Notes: generated from the sequence alone by a model not told the origin. A stretch of 64,000 nt of DNA from Paenibacillus dokdonensis (GCF_004916975.1 NZ_STGQ01000003.1:186001-250000); one strand, 5' to 3'. Shown: positions 25,802 through 35,566, numbered from the stretch's first letter. Translations and numbers: made by a program.

Positions 25802-27022
25802 CTATTCGTCGTCGTCATCCGATGGTTTTTTCCGCCCCGCAAAGAAACGGAACAACAAGCATACAATGACTCCGGTAGCCAGCGTGAGGAATACGGCACC
25901 CAAACGATCAGAACCCGCTCCAAGGAGAGGAAGCCACGTCAGTACCGCAAACAGCAGCTGGATTTGGAAAGCGAGTCCGATTGCATTCGTACGGCGGCTG
26001 CCCGGAGGTATAGGATACACGTGAAGCCAGAAGGATTCGCTGTGATATCGCAGAAGTGATGACATTTGGACTCCTGCCAGGAATACGAAGAACAAGTAAA
26101 TGCCGCTGCCCATCATGCCGCTCCGGGTCCACCAGACAAGAAGCGCTCCAAGAATTCCTGCCCGCAGCACGATGCCCAGAATGTCGCTTCGCACAAAGCT
26201 TTTCATCAGAAGATACCGGTACGCAGCCTCAGGTTTCCATGGAATGCGGTTCCCCGCCCATGACAGCCATTTTCTCGCATAAATACGCTGCTGTCTGCCT
26301 GGTACATTGACAAACCAGCCCAGCATCATCAGAACGCGGCCGCTTTGTGTCTTTTCCTGGGCGATCAATCTGTCCCATGCTACCAAATGCTTGGCCGGGA
26401 CACGCAGCGCCACAATATATGTAGCCGCAAGAAGCACGATGAAGATCAGGCTTCTGCCCTCCGGCTGCCAAAGCCAGGCTGCGACAGCAAGCGCAAGTAT
26501 TACGTAACGAAGAAGCCGATAAGCCATCGTAGCACGCCGCGACACCATGCGAAGCTCTTTCCAGCAGCCATAGCTGGCAAGAACCTTAAGTGCGATCAGG
26601 ATAATCAGAAAAGGCCAAAATGACTTCGGATCCCCGTCACTCCGGACGTAGAGCGGCCAGGATATCAAAAATACAAGAGCTAGCCCCAGCAGCTTGTATA
26701 CCACACCACTAATCCAGCTCGCGTTAAAATAGCTGTTCATTTTGGATTCTTGAGGAAGCAGAAATACGGTATCTGCTGGTTGAAGATAGGTTCTGAAGCC
26801 GCTATTCACCGTCAGCGGTACGAACAGAATCAGCATAATCCAGCGGATCGGAAGACCAGTGGGAATATGCTGGACCAGGGAAGTGTACCATGCCGAAAAT
26901 GCAATGAGCAGGAATAAAAGCAGTACCGCGACCCCGCTCTGGATGACATAACCGAGATATGGCAGCACTTCTTTTCCCCAGAAACGGCCGCGGCGCTCAG
27001 ATCTTAATTGGCTTAAATCCAT
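25802..27022 (-). CDS. ecsB: ABC transporter permease EcsB
   Basis: 406-residue membrane protein with about eight to ten helices matching the EcsB family. With EcsA it forms an exporter whose loss in Bacillus impairs regulated intramembrane proteolysis (RasP), secretion and competence. The frame can open with TTG 27028 overlapping the ecsA stop, but GGCAGGG is better placed for ATG 27022. The C-terminus is an acidic tail (SDDDDE). Translationally coupled to ecsA. Confidence 0.88.
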   Translation of the reverse strand: MDLSQLRSERRGRFWGKEVLPYLGYVIQSGVAVLLLFLLIAFSAWYTSLVQHIPTGLPIRWIMLILFVPLTVNSGFRTYLQPADTVFLLPQESKMNSYFNASWISGVVYKLLGLALVFLISWPLYVRSDGDPKSFWPFLIILIALKVLASYGCWKELRMVSRRATMAYRLLRYVILALAVAAWLWQPEGRSLIFIVLLAATYIVALRVPAKHLVAWDRLIAQEKTQSGRVLMMLGWFVNVPGRQQRIYARKWLSWAGNRIPWKPEAAYRYLLMKSFVRSDILGIVLRAGILGALLVWWTRSGMMGSGIYLFFVFLAGVQMSSLLRYHSESFWLHVYPIPPGSRRTNAIGLAFQIQLLFAVLTWLPLLGAGSDRLGAVFLTLATGVIVCLLFRFFAGRKKPSDDDDE

Positions 27023-27024
27023 CG

Positions 27025-27771
27025 TCAATCCCTGCCTTGCACGAGGGTATAGAACATGTCTTCCAGTCCTGCCCCTGTAGTACCTGCCTGCGCGGCGATA
27101 TCCTGCAGAGTTCCCTGCGCAATGACGCTTCCCTGATGCAGTACGATAAACCGGTCGCAGTAATTTTCAATCGTCGAAAGAATATGTGAGCTCAGCAAAA
27201 TCGAGGAGCCCCCTTCCTTCAACTCAACCATGAAATCCAGCAGGGAGCGTATTCCCAGCGGATCCAGCCCGAGAAAGGGCTCATCAATAATATAAAGCGA
27301 AGGGCGAGCCACAAACGCGCACATAATCATGACCTTCTGCCGCATTCCTTTGGACAAGTGTGTCGATAGACTGTCCACTTTGTCCTGCATCCGGAAGATC
27401 CGTGCCAATCGATCCGCCCGTTCTTCATAATCCCCGCGCCCGACTCCGTAAGCTCTTGCAGTAAACTCCAGATGCTCGCGTACGGTCATTTCTTCATATA
27501 AAAGCGGAGATTCCGGTACAAAGGCCAGTGACCCATGATAGGTTTCCGAATCCTCTTCCCGTTTCTTTCCCTGAACCCGGATATCCCCTTTCTGGGGATT
27601 CATCAGTCCAAGAATATGCTTCATGGTTGTACTTTTCCCTGCACCGTTCAGGCCGATGAGTCCAACCATCTCTCCGGGCTTCACCTGAAACGAAATATCA
27701 TGCAGTACGGGACGGTTCAAGCTGTAACCGCCGCTTAAACCCTGTATATCCAGCACAGTATTGCCGCTCAT
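27025..27771 (-). CDS. ecsA: ABC transporter ATP-binding protein EcsA
   Basis: 248 residues with Walker A GLNGAGKS, a Q-loop in FVPESPLLYEEMTV, signature LSKGMRQK, Walker B LYIIDEPFLGLDP and a switch His in LLSSHILSTIE. It energises EcsB. The upstream in-frame ATG at 27795 lies before the ribosome binding site; ATG 27771, after GGAGGTG, is the true start. Its TGA (27027-27025) abuts the ecsB start. Confidence 0.92.
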   Translation of the reverse strand: MSGNTVLDIQGLSGGYSLNRPVLHDISFQVKPGEMVGLIGLNGAGKSTTMKHILGLMNPQKGDIRVQGKKREEDSETYHGSLAFVPESPLLYEEMTVREHLEFTARAYGVGRGDYEERADRLARIFRMQDKVDSLSTHLSKGMRQKVMIMCAFVARPSLYIIDEPFLGLDPLGIRSLLDFMVELKEGGSSILLSSHILSTIENYCDRFIVLHQGSVIAQGTLQDIAAQAGTTGAGLEDMFYTLVQGRD

Positions 27772-27807
27772 TGCATCACCTCCATGAAATGCCAATCCAC
27801 TTTTTCT

Positions 27808-29220
27808 TTAAGGGTTCTTTTTGTCCTTCAGCCATTTAGGAGCACCTTTGTTCTTCCGTTCCCGCTCCCGCTCACTGCGGCTTTGCCGCTCTGACGGCTT
27901 CCCTCCGCGGAAGGGCTCGCTCTGTTTTTTCGCCGGACCGGGTGCCTTACGGCTTTCTTCCTTGTCCGGGCGGCGTTTCACCAAACCTTGGTCAACGGCT
28001 CCCGAAGAGATGTGTGCTTTGGCAGTCGTATCCTTGTCTTCAGGCTTCCGCCGCGCGGCTTGCCCCTGACTTGAAGAAACATCTCTTGGTTCCAGCACCT
28101 TGCCACCGTAAAGTTTGCGTTCCTCCAGTGAAATGCCAAGCTCCTTTGCAAACTTGTTCATGATAAAGATTTGCCGGTTCGTCACCAGAGAGATCACCAG
28201 GCCGCTGCGTCCCATCCGTCCGGTACGTCCTGCACGATGTACATAATGCTCGGAATCCAGCGCAGGATCATAATTGATGACCATTTCGAGTCCTTCAATA
28301 TCGAGGCCCCGGGCAGCCACATCACTGGCAACCATCACCTTGAACTTGCCGCTGCGGAAACCGGCTAACACACGGCTTCTTACCATCTTATCGGCATCCG
28401 CATACAACGCCTCAGCCGGGAGTCCCATGAAATTAAGCTTTGCCTGTACTTCTCCAATGGTTTCCGTCTGATTGACAAAAACCATGACCTTGTTCGGATT
28501 GAAGTGACGGATTACGCGGCGCAGATTTTCCATCTTATCCCGCTCTTCTCCGGCAAAATAAATATGTTCGAGTCCCTTCGCAGTGGACTGGTCCGGATCG
28601 ATGCCGATTTCCACCGGATTTTCCATTTCCCGTTTCACAAGCCCAGCCGTTTCCGGACTGACGGTAGCCGAAAGAAACACCAGCTGCCGGTCCCGGAGCG
28701 CGCTGCGGAGAATCCGGTCCACATCGCCCGCTCCGCCCAATTGGAACACCTGATCCACTTCATCCACGACAATCGCGTTGATATGATGCATTTTCAGCTT
28801 GCGGACCTCAATAAGCTCCCGCAATCTTCCTGGCGTTCCCACAATAAGCTGTGGATGCTGCTTCAGCTTCTCCACTTGACGTTTGAGTGCAGCTCCCCCA
28901 ATCAGTCCAAGTACCTGAATACCTCTGATCTGTCCATATTTTTCACTCTCTCTAACGATCTGCATGGCAAGCTCCTGGGTCGGTGCAATCACAAGCTTTT
29001 GAGCCGATTTTAATTCAACATCTATGCTCTGCAGTATAGGCAGCAGATAGGCAAGTGTCTTGCCTGTCCCTGTCTGCGAACGGGCCAACACATCTGATCC
29101 TTTTAAAATAGCAGGAACAGCCTCCGCTTGTACCGGAGTTGGCTCCGTAATTCCGTATTCCGACAGGCCATCGACCAGAGGTTGATCGATGCCTAGCGCT
29201 GTAAATGAAGTAGCGTTCAT
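27808..29220 (-). CDS. DEAD-box ATP-dependent RNA helicase (motif II DEVD)
   Basis: 470 residues: Q motif near 8-30, motif I SQTGTGKT (48-55), Ia APTQELA (79-85), motif II DEVD (153-156), SAT (184-186) and HRAGRTGRMGRSG in the second RecA domain. A Lys/Arg/Glu-rich disordered tail of about 100 residues follows and probably binds RNA. Motif II reads DEVD rather than DEAD; the catalytic Asp-Glu pair is kept, so ATPase activity is likely. ATG 29220 follows AAGGATGG; the upstream extension is not used. Probably a ribosome or cold-related helicase of the YfmL/CshA group; the exact orthology is unsure. Confidence 0.93.
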   Translation of the reverse strand: MNATSFTALGIDQPLVDGLSEYGITEPTPVQAEAVPAILKGSDVLARSQTGTGKTLAYLLPILQSIDVELKSAQKLVIAPTQELAMQIVRESEKYGQIRGIQVLGLIGGAALKRQVEKLKQHPQLIVGTPGRLRELIEVRKLKMHHINAIVVDEVDQVFQLGGAGDVDRILRSALRDRQLVFLSATVSPETAGLVKREMENPVEIGIDPDQSTAKGLEHIYFAGEERDKMENLRRVIRHFNPNKVMVFVNQTETIGEVQAKLNFMGLPAEALYADADKMVRSRVLAGFRSGKFKVMVASDVAARGLDIEGLEMVINYDPALDSEHYVHRAGRTGRMGRSGLVISLVTNRQIFIMNKFAKELGISLEERKLYGGKVLEPRDVSSSQGQAARRKPEDKDTTAKAHISSGAVDQGLVKRRPDKEESRKAPGPAKKQSEPFRGGKPSERQSRSERERERKNKGAPKWLKDKKNP

Positions 29221-29325
29221 TAAATTCCATCCTTTATATAAGTCATTACTATTTATTATATGATAAAAGAGCCGCGGTACCAAAAGTTAATTCCGTGACA
29301 CCTTCCCGGTTGCTTCCGAAGCAAA

Positions 29326-29356
29326 AGAAAAAAACCGGCTCATTTGGAGCCGGTCT
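29326..29356 (-). terminator. leftward terminator after the SDR gene at 29358
   Basis: On the minus strand GACCGGCTCC / GAGCCGGTTTTTTTC: a 9 bp stem with a short AAAT-type loop and a long T run. Confidence 0.87.
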
Positions 29357-29357
29357 G

Positions 29358-30131
29358 TCACTTTTTATTCATCATCCGGTAAGTAAGCTTATCCGAAAGG
29401 CGAGGAAACAGCTGATATAACCGCATCGCGGCGGCCGCTTTTAACGGAAGATTCAACTCTTCCTTGCCCGTCTTCATCAACTGTACAATTTTGCTCGCTA
29501 CATGCTCCGGCTTCATCATCAGCCATTCTACATTACTCACATAACCACCCGAGGGATCTGCGATATCAAAAAAAGGCGTATCAATCGGTCCCGGATTGAC
29601 GGTTGACAAGGTGATTCCCGTTTCCCTCAGCTCCTGCCGCAGGGCATTACTAAAACCAAGCACTGCATGCTTGGTTGCTGTGTAGGCAGAGGATTTCGCC
29701 GTACCGATCTTGCCCGCCATGGAAGCAATATTCACGATATGACCGCTTTGGCGTTCAAGCATATGGGGGAGCACGGCCTTCGTACAGCGCACGGTTCCCA
29801 TATAATTCACTTCCATCATCCGCTCGTATTCCTCAGTGGGCATGTCCACTGCATTCTCGAATTTGCCATAACCCGCGTTGTTTAGCAGGATATCAATTCT
29901 GCCGTAGTCCTGAATGATCTCTTCAAACGCTTGCTTCACCTGATCATCACGGGTCACATCCATGACTTTGATCTCGTGTTTCCCGGTTATTCCGTTTGAG
30001 GCTTCAGCCAGCTTCTGATGTGAGCGTGCAACTAAAATCGGAACGGCTCCCTCGCTGCTCAGCATCTGAGCCGTTAACAGGCCGATCCCGCTTGATGCTC
30101 CCGTAATCACAACCACTTTATTCTCCAACAT
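29358..30131 (-). CDS. short-chain dehydrogenase/reductase (SDR)
   Basis: 257 residues with TGASSGIG near 10-17, NNAGYG near 85-90, catalytic Ser in VNIASMAG and YTATK (YxxxK) near 149-153. It belongs to the DltE/YqjQ-like group of broad SDRs; substrate unknown. The start at ATG 30131 is set by GGGAGGA; the earlier ATG at 30149 lies before that site. Single-gene transcript ended by the hairpin at 29326-29356. Confidence 0.9.
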   Translation of the reverse strand: MLENKVVVITGASSGIGLLTAQMLSSEGAVPILVARSHQKLAEASNGITGKHEIKVMDVTRDDQVKQAFEEIIQDYGRIDILLNNAGYGKFENAVDMPTEEYERMMEVNYMGTVRCTKAVLPHMLERQSGHIVNIASMAGKIGTAKSSAYTATKHAVLGFSNALRQELRETGITLSTVNPGPIDTPFFDIADPSGGYVSNVEWLMMKPEHVASKIVQLMKTGKEELNLPLKAAAAMRLYQLFPRLSDKLTYRMMNKK

Positions 30132-30301
30132 GATTTCAGTTCCTCCCAAGAGACATGCAGTACGAAATGTACTCCACGCGTTGATACCCTTATTCTATGA
30201 TATTAGAAGTATAATATCGAGGAATCGCATCCTAATATCACAAGAAAAAAATTCGCTAGACGCGGATCTTTTTGCTAAGAGGGTACTCCGAAGAGGTTTT
30301 G

Positions 30302-30760
30302 TTATGAGATCATGACTTGAATATCCAGTTCTCCGATACCATCCATTAAGAGAGGGATACTGAGCGCCTTTTGCGGAAGAAACGAAGTGACCTGCTCGCT
30401 TTTCACCACTTTAGGTGGCGTAATGTCGACACTCACTCCCTGATTGGATAAAATGGTGCTTGCGTTGCCGCTGATCATGTTACCGAGCTCAGAAATGGCA
30501 CTTTGCCCCATCTCATCCATCTCGGTCAGCACGTATCCTCCCATCATGGCTGACACCATCCGCAATGCCACATGCTCATGAATACCGAACATAATATTTC
30601 CGCTCAGTTGTCCGGTCATTCCGATATGTATCCATATATGGTCCTGGATTAACTCCACAGTCTTGATTCCCAGGCTTCCTGTTGAAGGCGATACCTGGAT
30701 AACCTGCTCGATAACAAGCCGTGCAGATTCCAGAAAAGGATTGATAACTTCCGCTTTCAT
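30302..30760 (-). CDS. cheX: chemotaxis protein CheX (CheY-P phosphatase family)
   Basis: 152-residue CheC/CheX/FliY-family protein. The phosphatase motif ExxN appears in SELGNMISGNA (about 93-103). CheX proteins dephosphorylate CheY-P to reset the flagellar signal, acting as dimers. ATG 30760 is preceded by AAGGGGTG. It stands alone, away from other chemotaxis genes, as in several Bacillales. Confidence 0.87.
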   Translation of the reverse strand: MKAEVINPFLESARLVIEQVIQVSPSTGSLGIKTVELIQDHIWIHIGMTGQLSGNIMFGIHEHVALRMVSAMMGGYVLTEMDEMGQSAISELGNMISGNASTILSNQGVSVDITPPKVVKSEQVTSFLPQKALSIPLLMDGIGELDIQVMIS

Positions 30761-31157
30761 TTCTGTTAAACACCCCTTCCACAGTAGATTGCAGGACACG
30801 CTCCAAAAGTCCCATTTCTCTTTGAAACAATTATACGTTAAACCCCTAAATAAATCACCAAAAATTCACACTTGATTTTAGAACCAGGGCATAAATACCC
30901 TTATTACCGATTCTTTTTTCCTATTTAGGAAATAAAAATATGAAAGCCTGATAAGTATATCGGTCCTTTAGATACAAATTTGAATACCATGGCGAATTTT
31001 GTAGAATCTATTTTTAAAATATTATGTATCTTTTTGAATCATAACCAGGGCATCCTGTCTCCATTGCCGTGACTTTCCGAATCCCATATAATTAAAGGAT
31101 ATACATATGGTCGAAACTCAGCTGTAGGGTATCAAATAAGGTCTAAGGAGGAACTGC
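30761..31157. other. AT-rich divergent intergenic region (cheX / LysR)
   Basis: About 400 AT-rich bases without an ORF. A good promoter for the LysR gene lies at 31064-31092. The cheX promoter was not identified. Short direct repeats of ACCAGGGCAT occur at about 30882-30891 and 31044-31053; their meaning is unclear. Confidence 0.5.
31064..31092 (+). promoter_or_regulatory. sigma-A type promoter for the LysR gene
   Basis: TTGCCG (31064-31069), a 17-base spacer and a perfect TATAAT (31087-31092), 65 bases before the start codon. Confidence 0.65.
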
Positions 31158-32060
31158 ATGAACATCAGTCAACTGGAGACACTGATTACCATCTCAAAGA
31201 CAATGAGTTTCCGAAAAGCCGGTGAACTGCTTAATTTGACCCAGCCTGCCGTGTCCGCCCAAATCAAGAGCCTGGAGGATGAGTTCAAAACCGTTTTGGT
31301 CGACAGGAATCAACCGGTTACGCTAACAGACCGGGGGGAAGTTTTCCTTGAGCATGCCGAGCGGATTTTGGCCGTTGTCGAAGAGCTTAAGCAGCGTTTG
31401 TCTGATCTGGAGCATATTCCTCAAGGACATATCGCGCTTGGAACAACAACTTCCATTGCCATTCAAATATTGCCCAGGGTACTTTCATATTTTCAAAACC
31501 AGTTCCCTCTCATTAAAACCTCTATCCAGTCCATGGCTTCCTCGCAGATTTATACCAGCGTGGAAAACGGCCAAATCGATGTTGGAATCGGTTACCTGAT
31601 TGAGCGGAATCCCAATCTGATGACATCCGTTCTTTATTATGACACGTTCGAGCTCATTGTCTCGCCGCGTCATCCTCTTGCAAGCAAATCGGCGGTTTCC
31701 ATGGAAGTGCTTCAGGATACGCCCCTGATATTGCTTTCACATGATACGGTTGGCAGACGCTTTACGGATGAAATACTTAAAAAACACGGTATTACGCCCA
31801 ACGTTGTCATGGAGCTGTCCAGCAGCGAGGAAATCAAACGAATGGTTGAAATTGATCTTGGCGCTGCTATTATGTCCAAGCAATCGGTAGCAAGTGAGCT
31901 CCGCCATGGCACACTGAAAATTATTCAATTGAGGGAGCTTGAGGTCAGTCATCCCGTCGGCGTGATCTACAAATCCGGAAAATATCTCAATTCGGCCATG
32001 CAGCAATTTTTAGATGATGTCAGAGGAATGCCTGAAACCCAGTTTATCAGCTCCGAATAA
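31158..32060 (+). CDS. LysR family transcriptional regulator
   Basis: 300 residues. The N-terminal winged helix (SFRKAGELLNLTQPAVSAQIKSLE, about 17-40) is typical, and the periplasmic-binding-like effector domain covers about 90-290. It resembles CysL/YwfK-like members, but the effector is not deducible. AAGGAGG precedes ATG 31158. It is followed 40 bases later by the histidinol-phosphatase gene, possibly in one transcript. Confidence 0.92.
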   Translation: MNISQLETLITISKTMSFRKAGELLNLTQPAVSAQIKSLEDEFKTVLVDRNQPVTLTDRGEVFLEHAERILAVVEELKQRLSDLEHIPQGHIALGTTTSIAIQILPRVLSYFQNQFPLIKTSIQSMASSQIYTSVENGQIDVGIGYLIERNPNLMTSVLYYDTFELIVSPRHPLASKSAVSMEVLQDTPLILLSHDTVGRRFTDEILKKHGITPNVVMELSSSEEIKRMVEIDLGAAIMSKQSVASELRHGTLKIIQLRELEVSHPVGVIYKSGKYLNSAMQQFLDDVRGMPETQFISSE

Positions 32061-32100
32061 TGAACACCCGTTTCGATGACAATGGAGAGGAGTCGTATAT

Positions 32101-32910
32101 ATGAAATTTGACCTTCATACGCATCACTTCCGCTGCGGACACGCGGATGGAAATATCCGTGATTATATTGAAGCCGGCATTTCCGCCGGACTGCAGGTGA
32201 TTGGAATTTCAGACCACACCCCTTACTTCGGAGAAAAAGAGGAGCAAGCCTTTCCCCGCATTGCCATGGGTAAATCCGAGCTCGTCAATTATGTCTCGGA
32301 GGTGCTCCGCTTAAAAGAGGAATACGAAGGGAAAATCGATGTGCTTCTCGGCATTGAATCCGACTATTTTCCCGAGCATGCGGAAACCTACCATGAGATA
32401 CTGTCAGCTTATCCGTTTGACTACATCATCGGCTCGGTGCACAGTGTTGGAGGCGTCAGTATCTTCAACAAGAACCGCTGGAAAGGACTGAGCGAGAAGC
32501 AACATATCGAAGTGAAAGAGGATTATTACCGCCTCATTCAGGATTCGGCGCGAAGCGGCATGTTTCAAATTCTGGGACATATCGATGCCATGAAGGGAAA
32601 CTACCCTGATTTTGCCGATATTCCGGCGGAGCATATCGTGGATGAAACGCTGCAGGTTATTGCTCAGCAGGGTGTAGCCATCGAAATCAATACTTCAGGC
32701 AAAACAAAGCTGAGCGGCGGCTGGTACCCGTCGGATGCCATTCTCGAGAGGGCTTGCCATTTTGGCGTGGATGTTACCTTTGGCTCCGATGCGCATAAGC
32801 CGGCACGTGTGGCAGATGAGCTTGCCCAGGTAGCTGACCGGCTGAAATCAATCGGTTTTACAGAATGGGTGTATTACAAAAATAAACAGAAAGTCAATGT
32901 ACCGCTGTAA
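32101..32910 (+). CDS. hisJ: histidinol-phosphatase, PHP family
   Basis: 269 residues with PHP metal-ligand motifs: DLHTHHFRCGHA at 4-15, GISDHTPY near 36-43, a GIESDYFPEH block near 84-93, IIGSVHSV near 110-117, LGHIDAMK near 159-166 and FGSDAHKPA near 226-234. It removes phosphate from histidinol phosphate in histidine synthesis. GGAGAGGAG precedes ATG 32101. It lies apart from any his operon, as in B. subtilis, where hisJ is also separate. Confidence 0.88.
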   Translation: MKFDLHTHHFRCGHADGNIRDYIEAGISAGLQVIGISDHTPYFGEKEEQAFPRIAMGKSELVNYVSEVLRLKEEYEGKIDVLLGIESDYFPEHAETYHEILSAYPFDYIIGSVHSVGGVSIFNKNRWKGLSEKQHIEVKEDYYRLIQDSARSGMFQILGHIDAMKGNYPDFADIPAEHIVDETLQVIAQQGVAIEINTSGKTKLSGGWYPSDAILERACHFGVDVTFGSDAHKPARVADELAQVADRLKSIGFTEWVYYKNKQKVNVPL

Positions 32911-32921
32911 GACTTAACATG

Positions 32922-32955
32922 GACAAAAAAAATGGACCCGTCACGTGCGGGTCCG
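32922..32955 (-). terminator. terminator between hisJ and the EamA gene
   Basis: Stem GGACCCG / CGGGTCC with a CACGTGA-type loop. The T run (ATTTTTTTTG) is on the minus strand, so it mainly serves the EamA gene, and may also slow rightward transcripts. Confidence 0.7.
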
Positions 32956-33064
32956 AAACATCATTTATATTTTCAAAAAGGGGGTCATGCAATAAGTGTA
33001 CCCGCTCTCTGTTAGAGAAGCATAACAGTAATATTTCAATTGTGTTACAAAGCTTACCTTCCCG

Positions 33065-34033
33065 TTACAAGCCCCTCTGAACTTCTTTTTGAACCGGTTC
33101 CTTCACCCGTCTAGTACGGCCGGAGCGATTCACAATGATAATTCCGGTAACCACCATCACTAGCGACAGCCCAATCCAGGCAGACACCCTCTCATCAAGC
33201 AGTATCGACGACAGCAGTACCCCGAAGACGGGGATCAGGAACAAGTACAATGACACCTTGCCCACAGCGTTATATTTCATGACCGTGTTCCACAAAGCAA
33301 ATCCCGCTGCGGACAACAGGGATAAATATCCGAGCAGCAGCCATCCCTTGGCATCAAAATGGAAAGGCGTAAAGCCGCTCCGTACTGCACCTACCAGGAG
33401 AAGCCCCAAACCGCCGGCGAACATTTGCTTGCCAGTCAGAGCAATAACGGATTCATGAGCGCTTTCCTGACGGAAAAGTACATTGCCGAACCCGCCAAAT
33501 ACGGCCGATGCCAGCAGAAGCACCGCTCCGAAACCAAAATGGAACTGAACCCCCTGCTGCGCGAAACCCATGACCAGGATGCCGAGAAATCCAAGCAGAA
33601 GACCAAACCACTTGGCAGGATTCAGCCCCTCCGTCTTGTCCATCAGCCTTGCCGACAAAATCTGGAACAGAGAGGTCGAGCCGACTAGAATCGAGCCCTC
33701 GATCCCCGAACTGAAGCTCAGCCCCGCATACAGCACGAGGTACTGCATAAAGGTTTGAATGAATCCCAGACGTACGATACGAGGCAGCGAGAGCGGCTGT
33801 CTGCCATTGCGACGGGTCTGTCCCATCAGCGTGGCTAAAACCATCAGAATGAGGCCTGCAAGCGCAAAACGGTAGCCCGCAAACACCCATTCCCCGAATA
33901 CGTTCTTGGAATCAATTTGAAAATGCTGATAGCTGATCTTAATAACAGGCAGTGCGCTTCCCCAGAGCAGCGTTGCTCCTGCGGAACTGATTAAAATGCC
34001 TGCCGGATGTCTAAACCATGTTTCTGCCTTCAC
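33065..34033 (-). CDS. EamA/DMT family transporter
   Basis: 322-residue drug/metabolite transporter with ten predicted helices in two EamA repeats (about 15-150 and 170-300); the start of the first is GATLLWGSALPVIK. The substrate is unknown, commonly an amino acid or related metabolite in this family. A GTG start at 34033 with AGGA seven bases upstream is the best initiation site. It begins 20 bases after the acetyltransferase stop on the same strand and is probably co-transcribed with it. Confidence 0.87.
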   Translation of the reverse strand: MKAETWFRHPAGILISSAGATLLWGSALPVIKISYQHFQIDSKNVFGEWVFAGYRFALAGLILMVLATLMGQTRRNGRQPLSLPRIVRLGFIQTFMQYLVLYAGLSFSSGIEGSILVGSTSLFQILSARLMDKTEGLNPAKWFGLLLGFLGILVMGFAQQGVQFHFGFGAVLLLASAVFGGFGNVLFRQESAHESVIALTGKQMFAGGLGLLLVGAVRSGFTPFHFDAKGWLLLGYLSLLSAAGFALWNTVMKYNAVGKVSLYLFLIPVFGVLLSSILLDERVSAWIGLSLVMVVTGIIIVNRSGRTRRVKEPVQKEVQRGL

Positions 34034-34053
34034 CTTGCTGTCCTAATCTCCCT

Positions 34054-34650
34054 TCAATCCTTACAAACATGCTCAGCACCTGCAATGCGGGCCTGATATT
34101 GTTGATACGTAAGACTGTAAATTTTCATTTCGAGCGGTGCTGCGAAGAACATTCTCTTCTGGCTGAGCGTGCGTTCCAGCACCATTCCATTCTTTTGCAT
34201 GACTTGTTCCGAGGCTGAATTCACGGCATGGCATCTGCCTTCAATACGCTCCAGATGAAGCTCGTTAAATGCATATCTTAGCAGGACCCCTAAGGCTTCG
34301 GTAGCCAGTCCCCGATGCCAGAACCTGTGGTCCACCATGTAGCCGATCATGGCTTCGCGGCGCTCCAGCCGGAGGTTTTGCAGGGAAACCACGCCTACGG
34401 GGCTTTCCGTCTCCGGCAGCCAAATGCCGTAATGCATGGAATCCGGCCGTCTTGTATTCAGCAGTTCGGCTGCAACGCGTCGTGATCTTGAGAAGCTGAA
34501 GAACGTCCCCTGCGTGACATATTTCATTACAAGCGGGTCGGAGAGTATAGCTATGACGCTCGGGGCATCCTTTTTCTCAATCTGCTTAAGCGACAAACGC
34601 TCCCCCTCAAGCAACGGCAAAAATTGAAATTTTTCCGCTAACATCCCCAT
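34054..34650 (-). CDS. GNAT family N-acetyltransferase (RimJ/RimL-like)
   Basis: 198-residue acetyltransferase of the RimJ/RimL type: LKQIEKKDAPSVIAILSDP start, GYMVDHRFWHRGLATEAL as the acetyl-CoA-binding motif A (about 105-122) and GRCHAVNSASEQVMQKNGM near the end. It would transfer acetyl from acetyl-CoA to an amine, possibly a protein N-terminus. Two ATGs share the AAGGAGAGGG ribosome binding site; I use 34650, with 34644 equally possible. Operon with the EamA gene. Confidence 0.85.
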   Translation of the reverse strand: MGMLAEKFQFLPLLEGERLSLKQIEKKDAPSVIAILSDPLVMKYVTQGTFFSFSRSRRVAAELLNTRRPDSMHYGIWLPETESPVGVVSLQNLRLERREAMIGYMVDHRFWHRGLATEALGVLLRYAFNELHLERIEGRCHAVNSASEQVMQKNGMVLERTLSQKRMFFAAPLEMKIYSLTYQQYQARIAGAEHVCKD

Positions 34651-34699
34651 CCCTCTCCTTCTTTTTCCTAAGTAAACAATGCCCAAGTGTTATACCCAA

Positions 34700-35566
34700 T
34701 TAAGAGTTGACTGCTCTCAGCGTAAATATGGTGAGCTCCGGTTTGCATAGGAAGCGTACAGGAAGATGTGTTTCTCCAATGCCGCGGTTTACATACAGTG
34801 GCATGGAACGGTCTCCAATTGCATATTTTCCCATTATATAACGTCTCGATCCCGGCGGCGTAAGCAGCGCTCCAAGAAACGGAAGCCGTACCTGACCTCC
34901 ATGGCTGTGTCCGGAAATCTGCAGATCAAATGGATACAAGGCGGCGGTGTCGGCATAATCCGGCTCATGCATCATTAGCAGGGTAAACAAGCCCTCGGGG
35001 ACATCCCTTAACCCTTGCTCCGGATCGGGCTGACCCATAAGCTGATCATCTAGGCCAACCACGGCAATGCTCTCCCCTTGGTGGTCCACCAGGGCATGCT
35101 CGTTTCTCAGCACCTTAAAGCCTGCCATATGAAGCATATCCTTGACACGATCCGGATGAACCAGGTAATCATGATTGCCAAGAATCGCATATTTCCCCAA
35201 ATCTGCTTTCATGGAGGAAAGCACCGGAATATAGTCCGGCATGGCATCCGTACCGGAGTCCACTGCATCACCGGTAAAGCAGATCATATCCGGCGACTCG
35301 GCCTCCACTGCCTCTGCCAGCTGTACAATATCGCTTTCGCGTGAGTGAAATCCCAGATGAAGATCACTAAACTGAGCTATAACGAGGCCGTCAAATACGG
35401 CGGGAAGCCTGGAACAGCGGAGGGTCAGACGTGTGACCTCCAGCTGTCTCGGCTCCCATAACCAGGCGTCCCCCCCGGTCAGCATGCCGGCACCCAAAAT
35501 GACCGCTCCGCCGCGCTTTAAAAACGCCCTTCGCGTCATCATGCCGGACTTCGGGCTGTTTTTCAT
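34700..35566 (-). CDS. metallophosphoesterase, Tat-like signal (YkuE-like)
   Basis: 288 residues. The N-terminus TRRAFLKRGG followed by a hydrophobic stretch resembles a twin-arginine signal, so the enzyme likely acts at or outside the membrane. Metal-binding motifs of the calcineurin-like fold are present: FSDLHLG, FTGDAVDS, ILGNHD, MHEPDY and SGHSHGGQ. The YkuE group includes phosphodiesterases with a wall-associated location. GGGAG lies 12 bases before ATG 35566. It lies between the acetyltransferase and a divergent aldehyde dehydrogenase gene. Confidence 0.9.
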   Translation of the reverse strand: MKNSPKSGMMTRRAFLKRGGAVILGAGMLTGGDAWLWEPRQLEVTRLTLRCSRLPAVFDGLVIAQFSDLHLGFHSRESDIVQLAEAVEAESPDMICFTGDAVDSGTDAMPDYIPVLSSMKADLGKYAILGNHDYLVHPDRVKDMLHMAGFKVLRNEHALVDHQGESIAVVGLDDQLMGQPDPEQGLRDVPEGLFTLLMMHEPDYADTAALYPFDLQISGHSHGGQVRLPFLGALLTPPGSRRYIMGKYAIGDRSMPLYVNRGIGETHLPVRFLCKPELTIFTLRAVNS

